From Basidiobolus meristosporus CBS 931.73 (taxonomy: Eukaryota > Basidiobolomycota > Basidiobolomycetes > Basidiobolales > Basidiobolaceae): a stretch of 64,000 bases of DNA. How positions within the stretch are numbered: the first letter of the stretch is position 1; each line of letters starts with the position of its first letter. The position numbers and the translations under genes were made by a program. The stretch lies in the NCBI GenBank assembly GCA_002104905.1, contig MCFE01000320.1, positions 1 to 64,000 on the forward strand, read 5' to 3'. Positions 43,698-53,378 of the stretch are shown here, in pieces. The notes beneath the pieces are model-generated. The model saw only the letters and a list, made by a program, of their open reading frames with translations. It searched no databases and was not told the origin of the DNA.

Positions 43698-45883
43698 GCA
43701 AGATCTATGCTCCATGATCATAAATTATCCTATGATTTTTGGGTGGAATCAGTTGCCACAGCTGTATACCTCAAAAATAGGAGTTATAACAGAGTACTTT
43801 GCAATTCTACTCCATTTGCAGCATGGTATGGGTACAGACCAAGTGCCAAACATTTCAGAATATTTGGGTGTACAGCATATGCCAAGAAACTGCCTGGAAA
43901 TCAGTGAATATTTGAGCCAAAAAGTGTAAAATGCATATTTTTGGGCTACTGCAATGAGGGTAAAGCATGCAGACTCTACAATGCCAAAGCAAAGAAGCTA
44001 ATCAAGGCCAGGGATATGCTATTTGATGAAAATTCAAAATACTTACAAATTATGGCACTAGATAATGACAAAAATCAGAGCTCAAGTCCACTAATTGTCA
44101 GAATTGAATCACAACAAAACAATGAGAGTTTTTTCACTCCAGAGTACTCTATAGCCATTTTCAGCCTGAATTAGTGCCAAGGAATATCCCAGAAGTGATC
44201 ATTCCAGTATCAAATGCATGGAGATCCAACAGGACAAGAAATAGCCCAAATTATTATATCCATGAGGGTACAAACTTAGCCTATGCCTATTGAGTCCATA
44301 TTGATGAGCCAAAGACTGTAAAAGAGGCCCTAAATAGCCCTCAAACAAAGTTTTGGAGATCTGCAATGACTGAGAAATATCAGGCCCTGATGGAAAATCA
44401 AATTTGGGGCTTAGTCAAATAACCAATCAACCAAAATCTATTGGATGCAGATGGGTATTCAAAACAAAATACAAGGCTGATAGTAATATTGAAAGATAAA
44501 AAGCAAGACTTGTGACCAAAGGATACTTTCAAACAAAAGGACTTAACTATACTAAGACCTTTGCACTGGTAGCCAGGTTTAATTCCATCAGATTAATATT
44601 GGTTATTGCAGCCAAATATAAGTTTTTTATTCATCAAATGGATGCAAAAACTGCTTTTTTGAATGGAAAACCTGATGAGGACATGTATATGAGCCAGCCT
44701 GATGGGTTTGCTGACCAAGATAACCCCATTTGGTCTGCAAGCTTAAAAGTCTTTATATGGTCTCAAACAATCACCAAGATCCTGGAATTGCAAAATAGAT
44801 TCTTATTTGAAATCTCTGAGTTTCAAAAGGACTAATGCTGACTATGGTATATACTATAAGCCAGATAGAGCAAGTCTGGTTCTATTAGCTCTATATGTGG
44901 ATGATCTTATTATAGCCATCAGTAACCAAGCAACATTGGAAGAGACTAAATCCAGCCTATCAAAGGAGTTCAAGATGTCCAATCTAGGAGAACTCAGTTA
45001 CTATGTAGAGATTAAGTTCTCCATAGACAGAAGTACCCAGACTATCACCCTAAGCCAATCCAGATATATTCAAGATATACTAAAGAAGTACCAAATGGAA
45101 GACTGTAAACCAGCAGCTACCCCAATGGAGACAAACCTTAGCTTGGTCAAAACTCAACCAAAGCAAGAGAGCTTGGTGCCATCTGAAAGCCCTGACTTTC
45201 CTTATCAGTCTATGGTTAGCAGACCAATGTATATCATGTATATCATGCTTTGAACACAACCAAAATTCTCATATTCAGTGGGAGTTGTCAGCCAGCATAA
45301 TCTGAACTATGGATTTGCTAATTTTGCAGCAGTTAAGCAAATTTTTAGATACCTAAAAGGATCTGCTGACATCTGCTTAAGATACACTTATAGGGATTCT
45401 GAACAGGATTTTTTGGGATACTCTGATGCTAAATGCGGTCAAAATTTGGAAGACAGAAGATCCACCACAGGATACACATTTCTTTACTGTAAAGGAGCAA
45501 TGTCATGGAATTCAAGAAAGCAACCAACTGTAGCACTTTCTACCACAGAGGCAGAGTATATGGCAGCCTGTGAAGCTACAAAAGAAGCAATTAGGCTCAG
45601 GAAGCTTTATAAAGATTTAGGCTTATGTCAAAAAACACCTATTACTTTTTTTCAAGATAATTAAGGATGTATAAAATTAGGTAGAGATCCAACTTTTCAT
45701 GCTAGAGCTAAGCACATACATATTAGACACCATTTCATATGTAAAGCCATAGAGAATAGCTTGGTTAACTTAGCTTACTGTCCTACAGAAGAAATGATTA
45801 TAGACACATTCACCAAGCCATTAGCTAGAAAGATGCTTAAATATCTTAGGTCAAAATTAGGACTAGTCAGTGTGAGCATTTAA
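43698..45883 (+). pseudogene. Copia D3 integrase to RNase H, second half
   Basis: This resumes at gcaagatctatgctcc exactly where 39,010 stopped. Integrase C-terminus 43,707-43,907; linker to about 44,420; reverse transcriptase 44,512-45,253 (LYVDDLIIA near 44,900) with frameshifts; RNase H 45,278-45,664 and remnants to a TAA at 45,881. The 12-bp duplication around MYIMYIML near 45,235 is shared with D0. Many stops. Confidence 0.85.
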
Positions 45884-45894
45884 TTGTGCAGAAG

Positions 45895-46237
45895 TGTTGT
45901 AGAGTTTGTAATTCCACCTGAGTATTCACCTAACTTAGTCACTTAGATCATTACCTTCAAATCCTAGAGAATACTGACCAAAATCCTTGTTGGGATTAGA
46001 AGATTTCTGCAATAATATCAGGTACCCAGAACATAAAGATTTGATAAGCTTTCCAAACAGTCCCAAACTTTTCACACATGCTCTTAGGACCTTCCTAAAC
46101 ATATTCTATGTGTTTGTTATGCCAAGACCATGTAAAAGTATTTATACTACTTTTACATTCAATAAATCATCAAGTGAAAACCACATAATCTACTTGTTTG
46201 GCCAATCACTTCCAGTATCACCAAAACTCTTGCAACA
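45895..46237 (+). repeat. 3' LTR of copia element D3
   Basis: It runs TGTTGTAGAGTTTG ... CTCTTGCAACA, about 343 bp, following a degenerate polypurine tract. Its internal variants (gattagaagatttctgc) are closer to the D0 LTR than to D1 or D2. Confidence 0.75.
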
Positions 46238-46722
46238 TATCTTGCCAAGTCCATGTGAAAGTATAAATACTACTTTTACATTTGATAAATCATTTAGTGA
46301 AAGTCACATGATCTACTTGTTCTCCCAATCACTTCCAATATCTCCAAATCTCCCATAACCAAACTACCAGCCAACCAAAAATCCATTGGATGCATATTGG
46401 TCTTCAAGACAAAATATAAGGCTGATGGGGAATATTACTTTTGAATGGTCCTGGCAAAGGAAACCCATAAAATATGTTAAGGAAGGTTTGAAAAACGTGT
46501 GTGCAAAGTTGGGTGCTATTTGGATAGCTTACAACATTTTCACCAAAACATTAGGTACCCAGAACATGAAGAATTGTAAAGTAAATCCCAACCAGGAATT
46601 TGGCCAGAATTCTCAGAGATTTGTAGGTAATGATCTAAGTGACTAAGTTAGGGGAATATTTAGGTGGAATTCCGAATTTTTACAACACTTCCGATCACTC
46701 CCAATATCTCCAATACTCCCAC
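46238..46722. mobile_element. Edge of the repeat block: D-family LTR and RT fragments
   Basis: 46,238-46,374 repeats the 35,921-36,054 fragment. 46,375-46,430 is a short plus-strand copia RT piece (CILVFKTKYKADG). About 46,490-46,687 is an inverted D LTR 5' part ending ttttacaaca. 46,688-46,722 resembles a D LTR 3' end (ctcccacaaca). The transposon block ends here; base composition and gene content change directly afterwards. Confidence 0.55.
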
Positions 46723-46873
46723 AACATTTATAAGACTACTGATAAGGTGTAGCAGGGGCGAGGTGGTGGAGAAGGGAAAGAGCAAGGGATAGGGATAGCT
46801 GACGGGAATGCGGGAGGAAGGGAAGGGAAAGGGATGAAGGATTGAAGATGTTGGCTGAAATACCATGTGTGCC

Positions 46874-47804
46874 TTACATGTAAGAGCTGGTGGCCAGGCC
46901 CAGTGCAAAAGTGTAGAGCCTAGAATCGATCACCAGACTCGGATCGTCAGCTTGAATACCTATCGAAGAAGTTACATCAAGTGAATCACCCAACCAAGTG
47001 GAAGCTTCATACCAGTCAAGATATTCAAGAGGGTGTGGTCACACGGCAGAACGATTGTCTTCAGACTCCATTCGTCCGCTTCGAGAGTAGGCTGTGGATT
47101 CTGATTCTCCTTCCGGTGCACGTCAATCTGGGAATGTAAGGAATGAAACGGGCCGAACCCATGGTGAGCACATTACCTACCAACCAACCTTCCACACACA
47201 CTCCCTACACGCACACATTCTTACCTTGACATAAGCTACTCTGCAACAGGAATCAGTCAGCCCTGGTTCGTAGCAGATGACGGGTCCGATATTGACCACC
47301 TCCCCGACGTACCCGGTCTCTTCTTTTAATTCTCTTAAAGCGGCAGACTTCACATCCTCGCCCTCATCGATCAGCCCTAGTGGTATGCAAGTGAGCTCTT
47401 CAACGGTGTTTGGAAGAACGACGTAGAAACTCAAAGGAAACTACCTGAGGGAAACTCAATGGTGTACGCATCCACAGCCGGCCGGTACTGAACCACCAGA
47501 ACAATGCTTCTTTGCTCCAGTAGGTGAAAGGTCGCCACTACATCTACAGCTGGGAGTGGGTCAGGCTGGGAGGCTATTTGAAGTGAGAGAACCGGGGGAC
47601 CACTTTACCATTAATTACTCTCTTCTCCGACTCGATTTTCTTGTTAACGGTAGTTCTACGACACACCTCCCATTGTCGGGTTTCTCCTGTGTGTGCTGGA
47701 GTGTAATAGATCCTTTCCAAGTTCAACCACTGCCCGTTCCCAAGCCTCTCGGAAGGCTTGGAGTCTCGAATAACTTGAGTAAGGTTGAAGGTGTTGTTGG
47801 TCAT
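46874..47804 (-). CDS. ADP-ribose pyrophosphatase-type Nudix hydrolase
   Basis: Five exons on the minus strand: 47,609-47,804, 47,445-47,549, 47,225-47,376, 47,013-47,127 and 46,874-46,959, all with GT-AG borders and matching phase, giving 217 aa. The N-terminus (MTNNTFNLTQV, then WLNLERIYYTP, WEVCRRTT) is the dimer-domain style of Ysa1/NUDT5. Exon 3 has a perfect Nudix box: G-x5-E-x7-REL-x-EE-x-G-Y, in GLIDEGED ... RELKEETGY, preceded by EFPSG. The C-terminus (DSRLYTFALGLA) also fits NUDT5. Family role: hydrolysis of ADP-ribose and ADP-sugars to AMP and a sugar phosphate, using Mg2+ in the cytosol. The start is the first Met of the conserved frame. The stop is only about 150 bp from transposon debris, yet the gene is intact. 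Confidence 0.88.
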
Positions 47805-48533
47805 TTTGCCGGTGAAGTGAGAACACCAGCAAGGGATGGGAGGAGAACAGTATAATATGTAAGATGCAAGCCACTGAACTCTGGAATGATCAATACCCCA
47901 ATCCGATATTCCAGAGCGGATGGATGTGGCATCAATCGAGATGCGATCTGAAGTCACAAACCGCAAATGCCGGTGAAATCCAGGAGCCAACATGCATGCA
48001 TGAAAGTCTCGGCTTGTCTGGAAATCGGGTGGTGAGGGCCAATTTGGAAGCGAGTGTGACAATCCCAGCTCCGATATGGTTAGAGAGCATCCAAACAATG
48101 CAATAGAATGGGCTCAGCACGTAACATCTGTTCATCCATGCTCTCCCTATAATGAGCCATTCCATTCAATGCATGTATAAATCGAGGGGGGGGGGCCGCA
48201 TAAAAAAAGATCAAGAAAAAATTTCTTTTTTTTCCTACGGGATCTGGGGTCGATTGGAAACACTGTTCAACAAGTATATCTCTATGAATCGAGTAATCCA
48301 AACCCCTACCACTTCTCTGGGCGGGCCCGAGGTATATAAGCGATCCTCTAGGTTGATGGGATTTTTTTTGACACGCGTGTATACAAGATTTCCTTGATCA
48401 CCTCGCTTGTTTCTAGTTTTCGAAGTTGAAGTTACTTTTTCAGTTGCAACAACAGCCCAACTGGAGATCTACCTCATCTCCCTTCCTCCGACCGAACCAA
48501 CTGTCCACTCTTGGAGTTTAGCGTGCCAACAGT
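47805..48533. promoter_or_regulatory. Divergent intergenic region between Nudix gene and Atos-type gene
   Basis: 729 bp separate the two starts. The likely TATA box of the plus-strand gene is tatataag at 48,333-48,340, about 200 bp before its ATG. A G10 run at 48,186-48,195 and an A/T-rich run follow it. No conserved coding sequence was seen; the open frames here have no supporting features. Confidence 0.5.
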
Positions 48534-50836
48534 ATGCCGAGTGCTCTCGAGTTCGTTTCTTGTACGTGTTGTTTGACCGGTCGAACCTAAGCGTGTTACT
48601 TCCCGACTAACCCCTCACTCTCCATGTTTAGCTGGAGGCCAACACTTTGGCAAAGATACTGGTTTGGAATTCGTGAACAAGATCGGCCAGATAATTTTGA
48701 AGGCGAGGGTCGGTCAGTCTACGGCCACCCAGCAGGTGGAGGATACTTCGGCCTCCCTGAAACCCAAGGTTCGTGTGCTCGGGAGTGGTGTCGCTGGAAC
48801 AGACCTGAACTAACCAGAGTTTTCTATGTAGCGTGCCACGAGATCTCTTGCGAAGGCGCTTCACGCTTGGAATTCCGGTGTACCCATTCACATCCATGTG
48901 TTCAAGAAGAGCGATCATGCGTTGCTGGAGTGTTGGACGATCAATTTTGAGAGTTGGTAGGTGGCCTCGTCACGTCGACGCGATATCGTCCGGGCCCAAA
49001 ACTAACCTATCCGCACCTATTTTCAGGGACAGCAAACCGAACGAGCGCAGCAAGTTGGATTCGACGCAGCTCGTGTTGCTTCTACAGTCGATCTATTCGC
49101 AGATCCGATATTTGCCATTGCACTCACTGATCACTCGAGGTATCTTCCCCAAGGAGGAGATCGAATACTCTATCGCGTCGTACAGCAGCGTCTGCTCCAC
49201 TGACTGCTTTCCGTCGGGAGTGGATCTCACCAATCATCAGTTCAAAAGCGCCGCGACGTCCTTTGGGACCTTGAAGGTTGGGGTGATATACGAGAAAAAT
49301 CTAGAGGTGATGAAATTGGCCGAGGGCAAGGATAGCTTCGAATCATCTCCTGAGCAACCAACTCACCAGCAATTGGAGGGGCATCAACACCCACAACTCA
49401 AACGCAGATTCTCTGCACTGAATCGTCCAAGCAAATGCATCACCAAAAGTATCCATCTGTCATCTATGAAGATGCTGGCAACTCTGGAAGAAGAGGAGAG
49501 AGAAGATGCTGCGGAATTGAATGGGGTGGACATCGAGTCTGAGAAGAGACATGATGCGGCCAGCGAAGATAAATCGCCAACCTGGCTTTCTCGACCGGTC
49601 AGTATACCTGCGGCCTCACCGATTGCCAATACTCCCTGTCAATCTCTCAGCCATTTGTTTGCGGCGAGACATCATTACCCTCACAAGCCCGACGCTGTTG
49701 GTTCCGGGCTTGGTGGTTCGGCCGACATTAGACCCACCCACTTCCCTCGCAAGTCCTACAACTGCCAGCTCAATGTGACCCCTCCCCATTCGCCCCTTTC
49801 GCCCTTCAAGAATCACCATCAGCACAGCGGCTTCAGTGGAATGCATCTCCCCAAGTTCGGAGGTCGTCGATCCAGCATCTCTAGTCTAAATCCATCAGAG
49901 CTATTTGGATCACTGGTGGGAAGCTACGAGGAGTCCATTTTGAGCGGAAGAATGTCGGCCGTCCCGTCAAAACCCATTCACTTTACGGCACAGATCGGGG
50001 TGCTTGGTAAAGGGAAATGCAAACCGTCGCTCAAGTGCCCACCGCACCTCAACATGGATTTCCCCGCCTACTTCTATCAGCACGGGAATACGGAGTCGCC
50101 GTCGCCCTACGTGGGGACGGTCGACCTGGATCACCAAGACACGATAGACAAGCGATTCCCACACGGCTATAGGATTCCACCCAAGGGGCAGCTCCAGGTG
50201 ATCATCAAGAATCCGAACAAGACCGCGGTCAAGTTCTTCCTGATCCCGTACGATTTCTCGGACATGCCGGAGAACTCGAAGACCTTCCTGAGGCAAAAGT
50301 CGTACTCGGTCCCGGGGGCATGCAAGGAGAACCCAACGCTGCGATACGCGATCCACCTGCAATTCTGCTCCCCCTCGAGGAAGCGGATCTATCTGTACAA
50401 AAACATCCGACTCGTGTTCTCCCATCGGGTCCCGGACGGCAGTGAACGGCTAAAGGTTGTGTGCGAAGGGCCGGGGGAGCCCAAATACATCCCCGCCCTG
50501 AACCTACCCTCGAAACCAAGCCTCGCCCCCAAAGCCCCTGCGGTGGCGGACGATCCACCACCCATGGATGTGAATGGGAACCCCATACCACCTTTCTCGG
50601 CCGCCGACGCGTTCGCTAGACGCGAACTCCGCAAGCCCTCGATTACGTCCACCATCTCCGAAAGCTTGCTGAAGATGAAGCTAAGTGGAGAGGACCTACG
50701 GGTCGACCACGACCACGGCCACGGCCACCGTCACTATGAAAACCATGTGGAAATATCGGCGCCTTCCGAGAACGGGAGGCGGTCAGAGGGCCGGGAGTTT
50801 GCGGTGGTAGAGCCGGGCAAGGTATTGCCTAAATGA
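48534..50836 (+). CDS. Atos-domain protein with an apparent HORMA-like N-terminus
   Basis: Four exons: 48,534-48,561, 48,632-48,768, 48,832-48,956 and 49,027-50,836, GT-AG and in phase, 699 aa. The core at about residues 390-440 (GSYEESILSGRMS, FTAQIGVLGKGKC, SLKCPPH) and 455-580 (GYRIPPKGQLQVIIKNPNKT, FFLIPYDFSDMP, FLRQKSYS, RIYLYKNIRLVFSHRVPDG) matches the Atos/FAM214 family (DUF4210 plus 'chromosome segregation during meiosis' domain). Upstream, residues 15-180 look like an Atg13/HORMA fold: FVNKIGQIILKARV, HALLECWTINFESW, LLQSIYSQIRYLPLH, and FGTLKVGVIYEKN. That second assignment is weaker. The middle is low-complexity and Ser/Pro-rich; a His-rich run (DHDHGHGHRHYENH) lies near the C-terminus. 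The exact function in fungi is unknown to me; regulatory or meiotic roles are known for relatives. Confidence 0.8.
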
Positions 50837-51450
50837 GAGGGGCAAGATTCCGAACATGTAAATAGCATATTAGATATTGTATTCTTAGTCACATAAATAC
50901 GAAACTTATATAAAATAGAGGGTTTGCCCAACCCAATCCAATCCGATCCAACCTAACATACACCCGAGTGTGAATCTCGAGGTCAGATTCGTGTCTTACG
51001 GGGTCCAAATGGGATCCCGCTTCCAACCCGAAAGGGTTCTATCGCTCTCATCACTGGCGAGAAAGCCGGTGCCTGGATTTCGTGCTCTGCATGCAACACA
51101 GCGTACTGCGCTCCAAGATGGCCCGGATTATTTGATTGGAGCCAGTAAAATCCCAACCCAAGCACCGGTCGTCTTGGCGACAGGAGCATATTAGTGGCGT
51201 TCTAGGAGCAGAAGTGGGGGCGGGCTGCGGGGAGATTCAAGAGTAAGTAGCGGGTCGTTTATTTGGATGGAACATGGGATATCAAGGAAAACAGTGCAAC
51301 AAACATCTAATGGGCCTGGGGAGGGGAAAATCCCATCTAACAAAAATTCTAGGAAATCTCGGCGGGAGGGAAAAGCCTTCATTCGCGGGGATGGTGAGAG
51401 GAATGGGGGGGAGGGGGAGGCGGAGGCGGAGGCGGTGGCGGTGGCGGACA
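50837..51450. other. Intergenic region with low-complexity GGC/GGA tract
   Basis: This is the convergent 3' region between the Atos-type gene and tyrosinase 1. It has cc-aatcc-aatccgatcc short repeats near 50,930-50,960 and a purine-rich ggcgga/ggtggc microsatellite at 51,400-51,448. The short open frames here follow the low complexity and have no support as genes. Confidence 0.5.
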
Positions 51451-52899
51451 TTAAAGCAGGATCTCGGTGGAATCTGAGTTGGTATCCGAGTTCGAGTCGG
51501 TGCTGGGAGTGCCGTTCAGTTGGTCGTTGAGCTGTTTGATGAACAGGGCGTTTTCAACCTCCAAAGTGCGTACCTTGCGCGCGTCGAAACCATACATTTT
51601 GATGTACTCCAGGTCAATGGCGCTGGGAACGTTCATCCCCTTCTGGTTTCGCTCCAAGGGGCCGGGTACTCCCAGGAGGGCGGCGTAATCTGGCTGGTTG
51701 ACTTGGATCACCTGATCTATGAGTTGATTGATGTCGATCTTCTCGTTGACGGAGTTGACAATGTTCTTCATGTCGACCAGGTCCCGTTTCTCGATTTCGG
51801 TGGATCGTCTGCTTCTACCTCCGTTGTACCGGTAACACAGGGAGGTGGTGCTTAGGATCTCTTCGACCCGATAGCCAAATGGTTCCAGAGTGTCGCTTAG
51901 CGCCACTGCACCCCCGTTCATGTGATTGACTCCGCTATAGTCATTGGCCACGGTGGGATTTGCGTCTTGCCAATCGGCCCAGATCTTGTCTACAAAGGCA
52001 TGGTGCATCCAGAATAGTGGGCTAGCGATGAGCAGGATAGAGAATGTGAGTCTCAGGCGGGAGAAGGGGAGGGGTAGACAAAGATGAAGGGCAACGATGG
52101 AAACCGCGACTTACTCGTTGGGACTTGACATCACTCTGAAGTCACCACCTACGCCAAAGTGGACAGTGGCATGGGGGCCAGGTTCAATATACTCTCGTAG
52201 TTCGTTATAGTTACGGGAGCGACGGATTATATTGTTGACCGACTGACGAGACCAGAAGGACGGGATGGTGCGACCGCCATCCCATCGTCGTGATAAGCAG
52301 TGGCGTCTTGGGAATCGCGCTTCCCAGCCACCAAATGGTCCCTCGGTCAAGCAGCTGTCGCCAACACCGTTTCCATTCCCTCCAAACCACCTCCATATCT
52401 CGCTGTTCTCCGGGCTTCCTGCCTCGATTGTCCAATCCTACATACAGAGCAAAGGTGAAACCTGGTCAGTCACTGCAGTGGAAAGGGGGTTGTGACATGC
52501 TTGACTGCACGGATCGCCGCATTAACCAACTGCTCAGCTAGTAGGTGGGAATGATGATTGGTGGACAACATAGATACATACCCAGTATGGCAGTGTGAGG
52601 CTGGGATTGACCGCGCGCAAGGCATTCTCGAACTGGTGAATAAAGGCCCGATGCCAGGTGAAGAATGGTGCGGTGGAGTGGGCGTGTGGGACATAGGTTA
52701 GATGAACATTCACCAAGCGATCATAAACACCGCTTTGCTTCAGAGTGTTGATCGCCTCGATGAAAGCGGTCTTTTCACCGTTGGAGAGTTGTCGGAACTC
52801 TCTTCTTACCCGGGTCCCACCGCAGCCCTGTCCAGTGACAAGAGTGAGGGAGCTGGAGGCGAGGAGAAGGGCGACGGCGAGTTTTTTGGCTAGTTGCAT
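51451..52899 (-). CDS. Secreted short tyrosinase 1 (type-3 copper oxidase)
   Basis: Three exons on the minus strand: 52,582-52,899, 52,115-52,437 and 51,451-52,021, 403 aa. The ATG at 52,899 aligns with that of tyrosinase 2. Residues 1-24 form a signal peptide (KKLAVALLLASSSLTLVTG). CuA: HLTYVPHAH, then HSTAPFFTWHR, with Glu in FENAL and the PYWDW motif across intron 1. CuB: HATVHFG and [22 protein letters not shown] across intron 2. Family role: o-hydroxylation of monophenols and oxidation of diphenols to quinones (melanin chemistry), outside the cell. No Cys-x-His is near CuA, so the thioether bridge of long fungal tyrosinases seems absent. The C-terminal lid domain of the 550-650 aa enzymes is also absent; the tail is Ser/Asn/Asp-rich. 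Paralogue of the gene at 56,236. Confidence 0.9.
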
Positions 52900-53022
52900 A
52901 CTGACAGACACTACAAATCAGGGGTGGGACGGAATGTGGATTCTAAGGTTCTAGCCAAAGGGCGGGTTGGGTAGGAGGAATGCACAATCAAATGTGTAAG
53001 AAAGCCTGTCACCCGCCTAGGG

Positions 53023-53030
53023 TATTTATA
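53023..53030 (-). promoter_or_regulatory. TATA box of tyrosinase 1
   Basis: The minus strand reads tataaata about 125 bp upstream of the ATG at 52,899. Its paralogue has tataaat about 70 bp upstream. The rest of 52,900-53,378 holds no supported gene. Confidence 0.5.
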
Positions 53031-53378
53031 GGCTCGGCTGCAGCCGGTCACATTTGGAGCATCGATTGTTTTTCAAGTGCATTCTCCCCAAGCAATGGTC
53101 ACTTGTTTGGGATGAATGGCCATTATGTTCGTGATGGTACGGCCCTGGAGAGGGATCGATCATGCAGAGATCAGCCTATTCCCTGTACATGTGGGTGCAA
53201 TGGATCTGGTGGCCAAACAATAAAACAATTGTGTTCACTGCGTGCAACATGGCCATGGCTATTGAAACACGGGGCTGGCTCGTTCTTCGCCAGATCGTTT
53301 TACAAACATGGGCCAGTTTCAAGCTTGCATCTGGTTAGAATATGGAAGTTCAATTTTATTGGTAGGGATTGATCAAGT

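Noticed and set aside
47574-48098. 174-codon minus-strand frame as a longer Nudix protein
   Set aside because: Homology starts only at MTNNTF (47,804). The upstream part shows no family features and the end runs into intron 1.
48833-49026. Reading the Atos-type gene as one long frame starting at 48,833
   Set aside because: The first part is out of frame with the conserved exon 3. A four-exon model gives GT-AG borders, matching phases and HORMA-like motifs.
49967-50655. Minus-strand frames (Arg/Gly-rich) under the Atos-type exon
   Set aside because: They are antisense shadows of a GC-rich conserved exon; no motifs.
52900-52911. Earlier start of tyrosinase 1 at 52,911
   Set aside because: That codon is GTG. 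The ATG at 52,899 aligns with the start of tyrosinase 2.
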